A DNA stretch of 64,000 nucleotides, from NCBI GenBank assembly GCA_028284905.1, contig JANQQU010000035.1, positions 62,001 through 126,000 on the forward strand. Reading direction: 5' to 3'. A program made the translations under genes and the position numbers. Below, in pieces: positions 9,224-18,804 of this stretch; position 1 is the first letter of the stretch, and each line of letters opens with the position of its first letter. This DNA is from Calditrichia bacterium. Lineage in GTDB: Bacteria; Calditrichota; Calditrichia; RBG-13-44-9; J075. Below the pieces are notes generated by a model. That model was not told the DNA's origin and searched no databases. It saw nothing but the letters and a program-made list of their open reading frames with translations.

Positions 9224-9307
9224 AGAGATGTAAATTTAGCAGCCTAATGTAACTAATTTTTATTCTCAAACAATATAGAATCTATTTAAATCGGTTGGGA
9301 GCAGTTA

Positions 9308-9514
9308 TCAACCGAGAATGCGTACATTTACTGCCCGGTCACCACGTTGCTCTCGCTTAAAATCAAACCCGACTTTTAAACCCTCTCTCAGTGTCGCATT
9401 GCGAAACTTGGGTTGAATGTCTGATTCGGAAAAATACAATTCGTCATCATCCTCGGAAACGATGAAGCCAAATTTTTTGTAGGGATCATACATTTTAATA
9501 TAGCCACGTGTCAT
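9308..9514 (-). CDS. Cold-shock-domain (CspA-like) nucleic-acid-binding protein
   Basis: This 68-residue protein has the size and strand pattern of single-domain cold-shock proteins, which are RNA chaperones. It opens MTRGYIKMYDPYKKFGFIVSE, in which the RNP1-like segment is KKFGFIV instead of the usual KGFGFI. The RNP2-like segment is LYFSESDI, lacking the usual VFVH histidine. The family C-terminal strand appears as GDRAVNVRIL. The start at 9514 is fixed by AGGAG about seven bases upstream (ATCAGGAGTAAATTTATG); a 45-residue upstream frame has no family similarity. A promoter candidate lies 29 bases upstream. Confidence 0.82.
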   Translation of the reverse strand: MTRGYIKMYDPYKKFGFIVSEDDDELYFSESDIQPKFRNATLREGLKVGFDFKREQRGDRAVNVRILG

Positions 9515-9868
9515 AAATTTACTCCTGATTAGTTTTGATAAATTTATAACATGGCAATGCAATTTTGCAATACCCAGTTGAATTCTAAATATGTGCGATA
9601 TGATTTCTCTTAATTGGGAAATTGTCCAGAGCCGCATTTCTGCCAGCACAATGTATATTTGGAAATTTACTTTTACTTAAGTGTCTGTTTTCGTGGCGTT
9701 TAATCTTCTTCTGTCGAAAAGTCTTTTCAATGAAGTGATTGAAAATCTTAACGATCTTCAAGGAAATGAAAACACAGTGCATCGTTCCATGGCAAAGAAA
9801 AGTAATAATTTTTTTTTTTTTGTTGTTTTCGCAAAATCGTGTTTTAAATTTGGTGGCTGTTTCTGAAT
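9515..9868. other. Divergent intergenic region (354 bases), no gene
   Basis: This AT-rich region separates the minus-strand cold-shock gene from the plus-strand tRNA cluster. It contains a good minus-strand promoter candidate near the cold-shock gene and a run of 13 T residues at 9809-9821. No convincing ORF, RNA gene or plus-strand promoter could be fixed by eye, although a promoter for the tRNA-tuf unit is expected here. Confidence 0.6.
9543..9570 (-). promoter_or_regulatory. Sigma-70-type promoter candidate for the cold-shock gene
   Basis: Read on the minus strand, TTGCAA (9570-9565) and TATAAA (9548-9543) are separated by 16 bases. The predicted transcript would begin about 20-25 bases before the SD. 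Confidence 0.5.
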
Positions 9869-9941
9869 GCTGATGTAGCTCAATTGGTAGAGCAGCTGAT
9901 TTGTAATCAGCCGGTTGGGGGTTCGATTCCCTTCATCAGCT
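9869..9941 (+). tRNA. tRNA-Thr (anticodon TGT)
   Basis: A full cloverleaf is visible: acceptor GCTGATG/CATCAGC, D-stem GCTC/GAGC, anticodon stem GCTGA/TCAGC with loop TTTGTAA, and GGTTCGATTCC-type T-arm. The anticodon TGT at 9902-9904 reads ACA and related threonine codons. The 3' CCA is not encoded. Confidence 0.96.
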
Positions 9942-9951
9942 CACCCTGAAT

Positions 9952-10034
9952 GGGGAGGTAGCGAAGTGGTTAAACGCAGCAGACTGTAAATCTGCCCTCT
10001 AATGAGTTCGATGGTTCGAATCCGTCCCTCCCCA
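9952..10034 (+). tRNA. tRNA-Tyr (anticodon GTA)
   Basis: A class II tRNA of 83 bases with a long variable arm. Acceptor GGGGAGG pairs with CCTCCCC, and the anticodon GTA is at 9986-9988. The 3' CCA is not encoded. It lies ten bases after tRNA-Thr, clearly in the same transcript. Confidence 0.96.
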
Positions 10035-10100
10035 CAAGATAGCTTAGCTCGGCTAAAATGAGTTACGGGCAAGGAGTTGGAAAGAGGAAAAATTACATAG

Positions 10101-10173
10101 GCGGGAGTAACTCAGTTGGTAGAGTCACAGCCTTCCAAGCTGTTGGTCGCGAGTTCGAGTCTCGTCTCCCGCT
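10101..10173 (+). tRNA. tRNA-Gly (anticodon TCC)
   Basis: Acceptor GCGGGAG pairs with CTCCCGC. The anticodon stem ACAGC/GCTGT encloses loop CTTCCAA, with anticodon TCC at 10134-10136 (reads GGA). The 3' CCA is not encoded. Confidence 0.95.
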
Positions 10174-10226
10174 CAGATAAGGAGGTTCTTCGGATGTAGA
10201 AGGATCGTCCTTTCTTGTTTTATGAA

Positions 10227-10299
10227 GCCCACGTAGCTCAGTCGGTAGAGCACATCCTTGGTAAGGATGAGGTCACCAGTTCAATCCTGGTCGTGGGCT
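10227..10299 (+). tRNA. tRNA-Thr (anticodon GGT)
   Basis: Acceptor GCCCACG pairs with CGTGGGC. The anticodon stem CATCC/GGATG encloses loop TTGGTAA, with anticodon GGT at 10260-10262 (reads ACC and ACU). It is the last of four tRNAs just upstream of tuf. The Thr-Tyr-Gly-Thr-tuf order is an old arrangement found in many phyla. Confidence 0.96.
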
Positions 10300-10402
10300 C
10301 TTTTTTATGTACTGGGTTTGGTAAAAGAAAATTGTGGTTCGGTTGTAAACGTTAAAAAAAGAAACCCTGCTTAATAATTAAATCGCTTGGAGGATTTTCC
10401 TA

Positions 10403-11593
10403 ATGGCAAAAGAAAAATTTGACAGATCTAAACCCCACGTGAATGTGGGAACAATTGGCCACGTGGATCATGGCAAAACAACATTAACTGCTGCGATTAC
10501 TCAGCATCTGGCGAATGTTACCGGTGGTGAGGCGCGTTCCTTTGATAGTATCGATAACGCACCGGAAGAGCGTGAGCGTGGTATTACTATCGCAACTGCA
10601 CACGTAGAGTATGAGTCTGCTGAACGTCACTATGCACACGTTGACTGTCCTGGTCACGCTGACTACATCAAGAATATGATTACTGGTGCTGCTCAGATGG
10701 ACGGCGCTATTCTTGTAGTAAGTGCTGCTGACGGCCCGATGCCGCAGACGCGTGAGCACATTCTTCTGGCTCGCCAGGTAAACGTTCCTTATATCGTAGT
10801 ATTTATGAATAAGGTTGACCAGGTAGATGACGAAGAGCTGCTCGAGTTGGTAGAGCTGGAAATTCGCGAACTGCTGAGCAGTTATGATTTCCCGGGTGAC
10901 GACTTGCCGGTTGTTAAGGGTAGTGCACTGAACGCCCTGAGTAACCCTGGCGATGAGGCTGCCAATGCATGTATTCAGGAGCTGGTTGATGCAATTGATA
11001 GTTACATCCCGACACCGAAAAGAGATGTTGAGAAAGACTTCTTGATGCCGGTTGAGGATGTTTTCAGTATTACAGGTCGTGGAACTGTTGCTACCGGTCG
11101 TGTTGAAAGTGGTATCGTTAAGGTCGGCGAAGAAGTAGAGTTGGTCGGTATGGGCAGAGATCGTAAAACGACGGTTACCGGCGTTGAGATGTTCCGTAAG
11201 TTGCTTGATGAAGGTCAGGCTGGTGACAACTGTGGCCTCTTGCTCCGTGGTGTTAATAAAGACGAGATTGAGCGCGGTATGGTTATTGTTAAGCCCGGCT
11301 CAATTAAGCCGCATACGAAGTTCAAGGCGGAAGTATATGTATTGAAAAAAGAAGAAGGTGGTCGTCATACCCCGTTCTTTGCTAACTATCGTCCGCAGTT
11401 CTATTTCCGTACAACTGACGTTACCGGAAGTATCGAACTTGATGCCGGCGTAGAAATGATCATGCCTGGTGATAACACTCAGATTTTTGTAGAGCTCGGC
11501 AAGCCGGTCGCAATGGATAAAGAGTTGCGTTTCGCGATTCGTGAAGGTGGCCGTACTGTTGGTGCTGGTGTTGTTACCGAGATCGTAGAATAA
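10403..11593 (+). CDS. tuf: Translation elongation factor Tu
   Basis: This 396-residue GTPase delivers aminoacyl-tRNA to the ribosomal A site. G motifs are GHVDHGKTT (residues 18-26), DCPGHADY near 80, and NKVDQVDD near 135, where E. coli has NKCDMVDD. The effector region [12 protein letters not shown] and the C-terminal barrel segment [16 protein letters not shown] are typical, the latter resembling FCB-group EF-Tu. The start has TTGGAGGA as SD. It follows the tRNA cluster and precedes rpmG; there is no tuf copy next to fusA in this genome segment. Confidence 0.98.
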   Translation: MAKEKFDRSKPHVNVGTIGHVDHGKTTLTAAITQHLANVTGGEARSFDSIDNAPEERERGITIATAHVEYESAERHYAHVDCPGHADYIKNMITGAAQMDGAILVVSAADGPMPQTREHILLARQVNVPYIVVFMNKVDQVDDEELLELVELEIRELLSSYDFPGDDLPVVKGSALNALSNPGDEAANACIQELVDAIDSYIPTPKRDVEKDFLMPVEDVFSITGRGTVATGRVESGIVKVGEEVELVGMGRDRKTTVTGVEMFRKLLDEGQAGDNCGLLLRGVNKDEIERGMVIVKPGSIKPHTKFKAEVYVLKKEEGGRHTPFFANYRPQFYFRTTDVTGSIELDAGVEMIMPGDNTQIFVELGKPVAMDKELRFAIREGGRTVGAGVVTEIVE

Positions 11594-11623
11594 GTTAACT
11601 ATAATTGACCTCAGGGGGTTGAT

Positions 11624-11773
11624 ATGCGCGATAAAATAATCCTAGAATGTACTAAATGCAAAATGAGAAACTACAATACAACTAAGAATAAACGCTTGCA
11701 CCCCCAGCGAGTTGAATATAAGAAGTATTGCAGTAAGTGCAACAAGCACGAAGTTCACAAAGAAACAAGATAA
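11624..11773 (+). CDS. rpmG: 50S ribosomal protein L33
   Basis: This 49-residue protein is the zinc-binding (C+) form of L33, with CTKC at residues 9-12 and CSKC at 36-39. It begins MRDKIILEC and has the family run of basic residues ending in KHEVHKETR. It sits on the outer surface of the large subunit near the E site. An AGGGGG SD lies seven bases upstream of the ATG. It falls between tuf and tRNA-Trp, as in many bacteria, and is short enough to be missed by simple ORF scans. Confidence 0.95.
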   Translation: MRDKIILECTKCKMRNYNTTKNKRLHPQRVEYKKYCSKCNKHEVHKETR

Positions 11774-11789
11774 GTTTTTTGTGTGGCAC

Positions 11790-11863
11790 AGGCCCATAGC
11801 ACAATTGGCTAGTGCGTCGGTCTCCAAAACCGAAGGTTGGGGGTTCGAGTCCCTCTGGGCCTG
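11790..11863 (+). tRNA. tRNA-Trp (anticodon CCA)
   Basis: Acceptor AGGCCCA pairs with TGGGCCT. The anticodon stem TCGGT/ACCGA encloses loop CTCCAAA, with anticodon CCA at 11824-11826 (reads TGG). The 3' CCA is not encoded. It lies between rpmG and secE, a widely conserved position. Confidence 0.96.
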
Positions 11864-11908
11864 CTAATTCTAAAAGGGCAGGGTACATAAACCTAATAAG
11901 AGTGCAAA

Positions 11909-12109
11909 ATGATCGGCAAGTTGATAGACAAGATTAAGAGTTTTGTTGATGATGTGGTCCGGGAGATGAAGAAGGTTTCTTGGCCTGAAAGAGAGCAGTT
12001 GGTGAGTTCTACTTTCGTAGTTTTTGTTATTTCCGTCCTGTTTACAGTGTTTATCTGGCTGGCGGATTTATTACTCTCCAATCTTGTCAATTTATTGTAT
12101 GTAAACTAG
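11909..12109 (+). CDS. secE: Preprotein translocase subunit SecE
   Basis: This 66-residue protein is the short, single-TM form of SecE. The amphipathic helix with the conserved EMKKVSWPER segment (residues 20-29) is followed by one TM helix at about residues 37-60. It stabilises SecY in the inner-membrane translocon. It is 11 bases upstream of nusG, in the conserved secE-nusG-rplK order. Confidence 0.95.
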   Translation: MIGKLIDKIKSFVDDVVREMKKVSWPEREQLVSSTFVVFVISVLFTVFIWLADLLLSNLVNLLYVN

Positions 12110-12120
12110 GAAACACTATT

Positions 12121-12657
12121 TTGGAAAAAAAGTGGTATACATTGAGAGTTTATTCCGGTCAAGAGGCGAAAGTTAAAGCCCATCTTGACAATGCGATTCT
12201 CTTTAAAAACATGGAAGAAGAATTTGGGCGAATCGTTGTGCCCTCCGAGCCTGTGCTGGAGATGCGTAATGGTAAAAAACGCCTGAAGAACAAGGTGTTT
12301 TTTCCGGGATACATTCTAATTGAAATGGCATACAATACAAGAACTGCACACCTCGTGCAGGAAACACCCGGTGTTTTGGGATTTATTGGCCCGAAGAACA
12401 AGCCGGAGGCGGTTCGCCCGGAAGAAGTTGAGCATGTGCTTCGAAAGGTTGAGCGCCAGGAGGGAGAAGTCGAGAAGGTCGAAGTGCCGTTCCAGATTGG
12501 GGATGTCATTCGGGTTGTCGATGGACCTTTCGCAGACTTTACCGGTGTGGTAGAAGAGATAAACGAAGAAAAGAAAAAAGTGAAAGTGTCTGTAAGTATT
12601 TTTGGTCGACCGACCCCGGTTGAGTTGGATTTCTTGCAGATACATCTGGAATCATAA
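12121..12657 (+). CDS. nusG: Transcription termination/antitermination factor NusG
   Basis: This 178-residue protein starts at TTG ([15 protein letters not shown]) and shows the NGN domain, with [10 protein letters not shown] near residue 60 and TPGVLGFIG near 82. A C-terminal KOW domain ([16 protein letters not shown]) follows. NusG binds RNA polymerase and links it to Rho or to the leading ribosome through S10. It is directly followed by rplK after a short 16-base gap. The TTG start is supported by homology, since the family begins at this residue; the SD is weak. Confidence 0.96.
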   Translation: MEKKWYTLRVYSGQEAKVKAHLDNAILFKNMEEEFGRIVVPSEPVLEMRNGKKRLKNKVFFPGYILIEMAYNTRTAHLVQETPGVLGFIGPKNKPEAVRPEEVEHVLRKVERQEGEVEKVEVPFQIGDVIRVVDGPFADFTGVVEEINEEKKKVKVSVSIFGRPTPVELDFLQIHLES

Positions 12658-12673
12658 AACTGCAGGGTTTGAC

Positions 12674-13099
12674 ATGGCTAAGAAAATCTCTGGTTTTATA
12701 AAACTTCAAATCCCCGCTGGACAAGCGAATCCGTCCCCACCGGTCGGTCCTGCACTGGGTCAGCATGGCGTTAATATTATGGAGTTTTGTAAGGCGTTTA
12801 ATGCGCGAACTCAGGATAAAATGGGATACATTATTCCAGTTGTTATTACTGTGTATGCGGATCGTTCCTTTAGCTTTATCACCAAAACACCACCGGCCTC
12901 GACACTGTTGCTGAAGGCTGTGGGTATCGAGAAAGGCTCATCTGTGCCGAACGTCGATAAGGTTGCGAAAGTTACTCGGGAACAATTGGAAGAAATTGCG
13001 AAAACAAAAATGCCGGATCTGAACGCGATGGATATTGATGCTGCCGTAAATATTATTGCAGGTACTGCTCGCAGCATGGGAATCGACGTTGTAGACTAA
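12674..13099 (+). CDS. rplK: 50S ribosomal protein L11
   Basis: This 141-residue protein has the usual L11 length. The N-terminal proline-rich motif [19 protein letters not shown] near residue 20 and the C-terminal rRNA-binding domain ending near [12 protein letters not shown] are both present. L11 binds the GTPase-associated centre of 23S rRNA with L10 and L12, and takes part in the stringent response. The ATG at 12674 is chosen over an upstream frame start at 12602 that overlaps nusG. Confidence 0.97.
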   Translation: MAKKISGFIKLQIPAGQANPSPPVGPALGQHGVNIMEFCKAFNARTQDKMGYIIPVVITVYADRSFSFITKTPPASTLLLKAVGIEKGSSVPNVDKVAKVTREQLEEIAKTKMPDLNAMDIDAAVNIIAGTARSMGIDVVD

Positions 13100-13115
13100 G
13101 TGGGTGAGGAAATCC

Positions 13116-13814
13116 ATGAAAAAAAGAAGTAGAAGATATCGTGAAGTTGCAAAGCTGCTGGAAGGGAAAGAGTATTCCCTGGATGAAGCAGTTGAGCTTG
13201 TGAAGAAGACTGCCTCGGCTAAATTTGACGAAACTGTAGAGGTTTCCATACGTCTGGGCGTGGATCCGCGTCATGCTGATCAAGTAGTTCGTGGCACAGT
13301 GTCCTTGCCGCATGGTCTTGGTAAGGAAGTTCGGGTGCTGGTGATCGCTAAAGGCGAAAAAGCATCCGAGGCTGAAGCTGCCGGTGCAGATCATGCCGGT
13401 TATGAAGAATATATTGAAAAAATTCAGCAGGGCTGGCTGGAATTCGATGTTATCGTTGCGACTCCGGATGCGATGCGCGATCTGGGTAAATTGGGACGTG
13501 TATTGGGACCGCGCGGTTTAATGCCGAATCCTAAAAGTGGCACTGTAACAATGGATATTGGTCCGACGGTTAAGGAAATTAAAGCTGGTAAAATCGATTT
13601 TCGTGTAGATAAAACTGGTATCGTTCATACGAGTGTTGGTAAAGCTTCTTTTGAAGAAGGCAAGCTGAAGGACAATATTAAAACCCTGATGCAAACAATT
13701 ATTCGTTTGAAGCCTGCTGCTGCAAAAGGTACCTATCTGAGAAGCATTAGTGTGTCCAATACAATGGGGCCTTGCATTCGTATCGTGCCAAGTTCAGGTG
13801 AGTTTCAAGACTAA
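13116..13814 (+). CDS. rplA: 50S ribosomal protein L1
   Basis: This 232-residue protein forms the L1 stalk that helps release E-site tRNA. Family motifs include the [14 protein letters not shown] run near residue 130 and [14 protein letters not shown] near 157. The ATG at 13116 has GTGAGGA immediately upstream; an in-frame GTG at 13104 lies inside that SD and is not used. L1 often represses its own operon by binding mRNA near rplK; no such site was resolved here. Confidence 0.97.
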   Translation: MKKRSRRYREVAKLLEGKEYSLDEAVELVKKTASAKFDETVEVSIRLGVDPRHADQVVRGTVSLPHGLGKEVRVLVIAKGEKASEAEAAGADHAGYEEYIEKIQQGWLEFDVIVATPDAMRDLGKLGRVLGPRGLMPNPKSGTVTMDIGPTVKEIKAGKIDFRVDKTGIVHTSVGKASFEEGKLKDNIKTLMQTIIRLKPAAAKGTYLRSISVSNTMGPCIRIVPSSGEFQD

Positions 13815-13860
13815 TTATTGATGAGTTTAAAGTTTCAGATGTTATGAAAGGTGTTGTGAT

Positions 13861-14379
13861 ATGCCTACACCACAAAAAGAAGCAGTTGTTCAGGAAATGA
13901 CCGAAAAGTTTTCCAACGCATCCAGTATCTTTGTTACCGATTTTACCGGTATCGATGTGAACAGTGTATCCGATTTGCGCAGAAGCTTCCGGGAAGCGAA
14001 TGTTGAATATCGCGTCGTGAAAAACACCCTGGCCAGAATGTCTTTGGATAATGCCGGAATTAGTGGTATGCAGGAAAAGCTTGTTGGCGTCAACTCCTAT
14101 GCAATCAGCTACGAAGATCCTACAGCACCGATTAAAGTGCTTGAGAAATTTAAAAAAGATACCAAGATCGAAATCCCGATTAAGCTTGCTTATTTCGAAG
14201 GCGATATTGTTGATAGCGACAATATCGCTGCGTTGGCGAAACTGCCGAGCAAAGATGAACTTTTAGGACAGTTTGTTGGCATGATTCAGTCACCGCTCAC
14301 GAAATTTGCTGGTGCATTAAGTAATAGTATGCAAAAAGTTGCCGGCGTATTGAAATCTTTGGAAGAATCAAAGCAGTAA
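13861..14379 (+). CDS. rplJ: 50S ribosomal protein L10
   Basis: This 172-residue protein is the L10 base of the L12 stalk. The N-terminal rRNA-binding domain carries FVTDFTGIDVNSVSDLRR and YRVVKNTLA, and the C-terminal helix that binds L12 dimers is present (residues 145-172). Only 46 bases separate it from rplA, too little for a classical L10-leader structure, so feedback control, if any, acts elsewhere. Confidence 0.96.
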   Translation: MPTPQKEAVVQEMTEKFSNASSIFVTDFTGIDVNSVSDLRRSFREANVEYRVVKNTLARMSLDNAGISGMQEKLVGVNSYAISYEDPTAPIKVLEKFKKDTKIEIPIKLAYFEGDIVDSDNIAALAKLPSKDELLGQFVGMIQSPLTKFAGALSNSMQKVAGVLKSLEESKQ

Positions 14380-14447
14380 ATAATTGTATTATATAGATTT
14401 TAACTTGATACCCAAATAAATAGACCATTAATGGAGGTATTTCTAAA

Positions 14448-14831
14448 ATGGCTGATATTACTCGTGCGGACGTTCTTAGCTATCTCGAAAAAGCAACAAT
14501 GCTGGAGATCTCTGAACTTGTTAAAGAGGTAGAAGAAAAATTTGGTGTAACCGCTGCTGCGCCGATGGCTATGCCGGTTGGTGCTGTTGCAGGTGCCCCT
14601 GCTGAAGCCGCAGAAGAGCAGACAGAATTTGATGTAGTGCTGAAAGAAGTCGGCTCCCAGAAAATTCAGGTTATTAAAGTAGTGCGTGCTATCACAGGTC
14701 TTGGATTAAAAGAGGCTAAAGAGGTAGTGGAAGGCGCCCCGAAAGCAGTAAAAGAGGGTGTTGCCAAAGCAGAAGCTGATGACCTCGTGAAGCAGCTGGA
14801 AGAAGTCGGCGCTACTGCAGAAGTAAAATAA
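14448..14831 (+). CDS. rplL: 50S ribosomal protein L7/L12
   Basis: This 127-residue protein has an N-terminal dimerisation helix, an Ala/Pro-rich hinge (residues 35-60, around [16 protein letters not shown]), and the C-terminal factor-binding domain with [20 protein letters not shown]. It recruits and activates translational GTPases. GGAGG precedes the ATG. The 68-base gap from rplJ is usual for a gene that needs extra expression. Confidence 0.97.
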   Translation: MADITRADVLSYLEKATMLEISELVKEVEEKFGVTAAAPMAMPVGAVAGAPAEAAEEQTEFDVVLKEVGSQKIQVIKVVRAITGLGLKEAKEVVEGAPKAVKEGVAKAEADDLVKQLEEVGATAEVK

Positions 14832-14930
14832 CTAATTTTTTTTTCACCCGATTATTAAGTTCAGTTTTACCTGACGGGCTTATACTCGTGTGCTTGACAC
14901 ATATTCATCAAACAATGAAGAGGTGCTTCT

Positions 14931-17900
14931 TTGAAAAACGAAAGCTTGTTAAAGCGTCAAACTTTTTCAAAGATTCCCACGACTGTTCAATATCCTAATT
15001 TGCTGGATGTTCAATGTCGTTCTTTTGCGGAATTTTTACAGGAAGAAAAAGCACCCGATCAGCGAAAGAATAAAGGCTTACAAGCTGTTTTTAACAGCAT
15101 ATTTCCCGTCATCGACAGTCGAGAAAATTTCATTCTCGACTTTGTTGAATATTACATAGATAAGCCTAAATACTCTGTCAAAGAGTGCCGTGAAAGAGGT
15201 TTAACTTACGCGGCACCTTTGAAAGCCAAGCTTCGTTTGTCTATCAAAGATCCTTCCGGGGATACTGATGACTATACGGATACCATTGAACAGGATGTTT
15301 ATCTTGGTAATATGCCGTACATGACGAACCGCGGTACCTTTATTATCAATGGCGCTGAACGGGTTATTGTTAACCAATTACACCGTGCCCCTGGTGTTTT
15401 CTTCGATGAAAGCATCCATCCCAATGGCACTAAAATCTATTCTGCCCGCATTATCCCCTTTCGGGGTAGCTGGGTAGAGTTTATGACTGATGTAAACGAC
15501 TGTTTGCATGTTTACATTGATCGTAAGAAAAAATTCTATGTGACATCTTTCCTGCGGGCGATCGGTTTCATGAGTGATCATGATCTCCTGCAGTTATTCG
15601 AATTAGCCGATGAAGTCGACTTGAAAAAGGTCGACGTTTTGTCGTTGGTCGGCCGCAAGGTCGTTGGTGATATCGTCAGCGAAAAAACCGGTGAAGTATT
15701 AGTAGAATCCGGTGCTGTGCTGGACGAAGACCTGATTGATGCACTGAAGAAGTCCAAAGTGAAAAAACTTCAGATGCAAAAAGCCAATGATCCGACAATG
15801 CCGAACGTCGTTTTGAATACACTTCAAAAAGACCCGGCAAAAACGGAAGAAGCTTCCCTGCGGCTCATTTATGAATTGCTTCGTTCCGGAGAGCCGCCCG
15901 ATCTGGATACAGCACGGGATCTCCTGAAGAAGATGTTTTTTAATCCCAAGCGTTATGAGCTTGGTGATGTTGGTCGTTATCGCCTGAATAAGAAATTGGG
16001 GCTGGATATCGACTACGAAACAACTGTTCTTACCCAGCAGGATTTTGTTGAGATCGTTAAATATCTCATCGACTTGCGGGAAGGTAAGCGCAGCACGGAC
16101 GACATTGACCATCTGGGCAATCGCCGGGTTAAGACGGTTGGGGAGCAGCTTGCTGCTCAGTTCAATCTCGGTTTAACCCGTATGGCACGTACCATCAAAG
16201 AGCGTATGAATCTTGGTGATGCCGAAACGATTACGCCGCAGGAATTGGTGAATGCCCGTGCGATTACTTCCGTGATTAACACTTTCTTCGGCACTTCACA
16301 GCTCTCTCAGTTTATGGATCAAACCAATCCACTCTCTGAGTTGACTCACAAGCGCCGTATGAGTGCATTAGGACCCGGTGGTTTGACCCGTGAGCGCGCC
16401 GGCTTTGAGGTGCGTGATATTCACTATACTCATTATGGTCGCCTCTGTCCGATTGAAACGCCGGAAGGTCCTAACATCGGACTGATCTCTTCTTTAAGTG
16501 TTTTGGCGAAAGTGAATGACTTCGGTTTTATCGAAACACCTTACCGTATGGTTAAAAAAGGCGTTGTTAGCAAAGATCTCGAATATCTTTCCGCGGATGA
16601 TGAAGAGCGCGCTGTTATCGCACAATTCAATGCGCCGATTGATGTGGACTCTAATAAGTTCACAAATGAATTGGTGAAAGTGCGTAAGCGTGGCGACTTC
16701 TTGGTAACACCGCCGGAAGAGGTTCAATATATTGATATCGCATCAAATCAGATCCTTTCCGCATCTGCATCGCTGATTCCTTTCGTTGAACATGATGATG
16801 CAAACCGTGCGCTAATGGGATCGAACATGCAGCGTCAGGCGGTGCCGTTGATTGCACCGGAAACCCCGATCGTCGGTACTGGTATTGAAGGCAAAATTGC
16901 CGAAGATTCCGGCGCGCTGATCGTTAGTGATGTTAATGGCGTTGTTGAAGAAGTAGATTCGAATCGAATCGTAATTCGGGTAGATCCGGGTGATGTGGAT
17001 GATCCACGTCAGGTATTAACCGGTGAAGCTCAGCGTGTTGAATATGAACTGATGAAATTTGTTCGTACCAATCAGAATACCTGTATCAACCAAATGCCGG
17101 TTGTGCGGGAAGGTATGCATGTCGAAAAAGGACAGGTGCTGGCAGATGGTCCTTCTACGGATCGTGGACAGCTGGCGCTTGGCCGTAATGTGCTGGTGGC
17201 ATTTATGCCCTGGAACGGATACAATTTCGAGGATGCAATTGTTATTTCCGAGCGATTGGTTCAGGACGATTATTATACATCGATTCATATCGAAGAGCAC
17301 GAAATTCAGGTTCGTGATACAAAGCGCGGGGAAGAAGAATTGACCCGCGAGATTCCCAACGTTAGTGAAGATGCAACCAAAAATCTCGACGAAAACGGTA
17401 TCATTCGCACCGGTGCAGAAGTGAAAGCCGGCGATATTCTGGTTGGTAAAGTAACCCCGAAAGGGGAGACGGAGCCGACACCGGAAGAGAAGCTGTTGAA
17501 AGCGATCTTTGGTAATAAGGCTGGTGATGTGAAAGATGCATCGCTGAAGATGCCGGCCGGTACTCAGGGAATCGTTATTGATACGAAACTCTTCTCCCGG
17601 AAGAAGAAAGACCCGAAAACCAAAAAAGAAGACAAGAAGAAGCTTGAACTTCTTGAGAAGGAAAGCGATGAGCAAACGGAAAAAATCCGTTATCGCCTGG
17701 CTGCTTTTCTTCATGAGCGGTTTGGTTCTACAGCAGTAAGTAATCCGGTTGAAACCCGTTCTGGTAAGGTCTTGCTGAAAGCCGGCGAGAAAATCAGTAA
17801 AACAACCTTCGACAAAATTGAGCTGGATTTGGTGGATTATAATACGCCCTGGTTCAAGAAGGACAAAGACAATGAAACGGTGAAGCAGTTGTTTGAGAAA

Positions 17901-18710
17901 TTTCGCAGTTTGCTGCGGGAAATAGATAACGACTTGAGAACCGAGAAGCATAAGATCATGATTGGCGATGAATTGCCTCCGGGTATTGTTCAGCTGGCAA
18001 AAGTTTATGTTGCCCAAAAGCGTAAGCTGAAAGTTGGTGACAAGATGGCTGGACGTCACGGAAACAAAGGTGTCATCGCGAAAATCGTTCCGCTCGAAGA
18101 CATGCCCTTCCTGCCGGATGGCCAGCCTGTGGATATCGTTTTGAATCCGCTTGGTGTACCTTCCCGTATGAACCTGGGGCAGATTTTTGAGACAACCCTC
18201 GGCTGGGCGGGCCGAATTCTGGACAAATACTATGCGACACCAGTGTTCGATGGTGCTACTTTTGAAGAAGTGCTCAGCGAGCTGGAAATGGCAAACTTGC
18301 CGACGAGCGGTAAAATGTCATTGTTTGATGGACGCAGCGGTGAGAAGTTTGCCCAGAAGGTGACTGTTGGATACATCTACATGATGAAATTATCTCACAT
18401 GGTAGATGATAAGATCCACGCCCGTTCAATCGGACCTTACTCGTTAATCACTCAACAGCCGTTGGGCGGTAAAGCGCAATTTGGTGGACAGCGTTTTGGT
18501 GAAATGGAAGTGTGGGCACTGGAAGCATATGGTGCTGCGCATACTCTCCAGGAAGTGCTGACCTATAAGAGCGATGATGTACATGGCCGCACAAAGGTTT
18601 ACGAATCCATTGTTAAAGGTGATAACCTGCCGGATGCAGGTCGCCCGGAATCGTTTAATGTATTGGTGAAAGAGTTGCAAGGTTTGGGGCTTGATATAAA
18701 ACTGGATTAA
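14931..18710 (+). CDS. rpoB: DNA-directed RNA polymerase subunit beta
   Basis: This 1259-residue subunit is somewhat shorter than the E. coli protein. It starts at TTG with AAGAGGTG as SD. The rifampicin region near residue 460 reads [20 protein letters not shown] then SALGPGG, keeping all the main contact residues (E. coli Q513, D516, H526, S531 equivalents), so the enzyme is predicted rifampicin-sensitive. The core motif [12 protein letters not shown] near 1043 and the C-terminal clamp segment [23 protein letters not shown] are also present. It is separated from rpoC by a terminator-like hairpin. Confidence 0.98.
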   Translation: MKNESLLKRQTFSKIPTTVQYPNLLDVQCRSFAEFLQEEKAPDQRKNKGLQAVFNSIFPVIDSRENFILDFVEYYIDKPKYSVKECRERGLTYAAPLKAKLRLSIKDPSGDTDDYTDTIEQDVYLGNMPYMTNRGTFIINGAERVIVNQLHRAPGVFFDESIHPNGTKIYSARIIPFRGSWVEFMTDVNDCLHVYIDRKKKFYVTSFLRAIGFMSDHDLLQLFELADEVDLKKVDVLSLVGRKVVGDIVSEKTGEVLVESGAVLDEDLIDALKKSKVKKLQMQKANDPTMPNVVLNTLQKDPAKTEEASLRLIYELLRSGEPPDLDTARDLLKKMFFNPKRYELGDVGRYRLNKKLGLDIDYETTVLTQQDFVEIVKYLIDLREGKRSTDDIDHLGNRRVKTVGEQLAAQFNLGLTRMARTIKERMNLGDAETITPQELVNARAITSVINTFFGTSQLSQFMDQTNPLSELTHKRRMSALGPGGLTRERAGFEVRDIHYTHYGRLCPIETPEGPNIGLISSLSVLAKVNDFGFIETPYRMVKKGVVSKDLEYLSADDEERAVIAQFNAPIDVDSNKFTNELVKVRKRGDFLVTPPEEVQYIDIASNQILSASASLIPFVEHDDANRALMGSNMQRQAVPLIAPETPIVGTGIEGKIAEDSGALIVSDVNGVVEEVDSNRIVIRVDPGDVDDPRQVLTGEAQRVEYELMKFVRTNQNTCINQMPVVREGMHVEKGQVLADGPSTDRGQLALGRNVLVAFMPWNGYNFEDAIVISERLVQDDYYTSIHIEEHEIQVRDTKRGEEELTREIPNVSEDATKNLDENGIIRTGAEVKAGDILVGKVTPKGETEPTPEEKLLKAIFGNKAGDVKDASLKMPAGTQGIVIDTKLFSRKKKDPKTKKEDKKKLELLEKESDEQTEKIRYRLAAFLHERFGSTAVSNPVETRSGKVLLKAGEKISKTTFDKIELDLVDYNTPWFKKDKDNETVKQLFEKFRSLLREIDNDLRTEKHKIMIGDELPPGIVQLAKVYVAQKRKLKVGDKMAGRHGNKGVIAKIVPLEDMPFLPDGQPVDIVLNPLGVPSRMNLGQIFETTLGWAGRILDKYYATPVFDGATFEEVLSELEMANLPTSGKMSLFDGRSGEKFAQKVTVGYIYMMKLSHMVDDKIHARSIGPYSLITQQPLGGKAQFGGQRFGEMEVWALEAYGAAHTLQEVLTYKSDDVHGRTKVYESIVKGDNLPDAGRPESFNVLVKELQGLGLDIKLD

Positions 18711-18718
18711 AGATTCAT

Positions 18719-18755
18719 GCTGGAATCTCGACCAGGGATTCCAGCGTTGTTTTTT
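18719..18755 (+). terminator. Terminator-like hairpin between rpoB and rpoC (likely attenuator)
   Basis: A perfect 9-bp stem (GCTGGAATC with GATTCCAGC, 9-base loop) begins nine bases after the rpoB stop and is followed by GTTGTTTTTT. It has the form of an intrinsic terminator but sits inside a unit whose downstream gene is essential, so partial read-through or a processing role is likely. Confidence 0.6.
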
Positions 18756-18804
18756 ACTGGCTCCCATTGAACCATCAAATATAAACTCTGAAGGAGTGAG
18801 TAAT

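Noticed and set aside
9809-9821. Run of 13 T residues as a terminator
   Set aside because: No hairpin precedes the run on the plus strand, and no gene ends upstream on that strand.
14847-14880. Hairpin between rplL and rpoB as an attenuator
   Set aside because: Pairing of CCCG with CGGG and TCAG with CTGA needs a ten-base bulge on one side, and no T tract follows, so it is too weak to call.
14894-14922. TTGACA before rpoB as a promoter
   Set aside because: A perfect -35 is present, but the bases at the 17-base spacing read GAAGAG, which is the SD of rpoB and not a -10.
17016-18059. 347-residue antisense ORF within rpoB
   Set aside because: It lies entirely inside a certain rpoB and shows no SD or recognisable domain; it is a codon-bias shadow. 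The same applies to the 278-residue frame opposite rpoC at 20524-21360.
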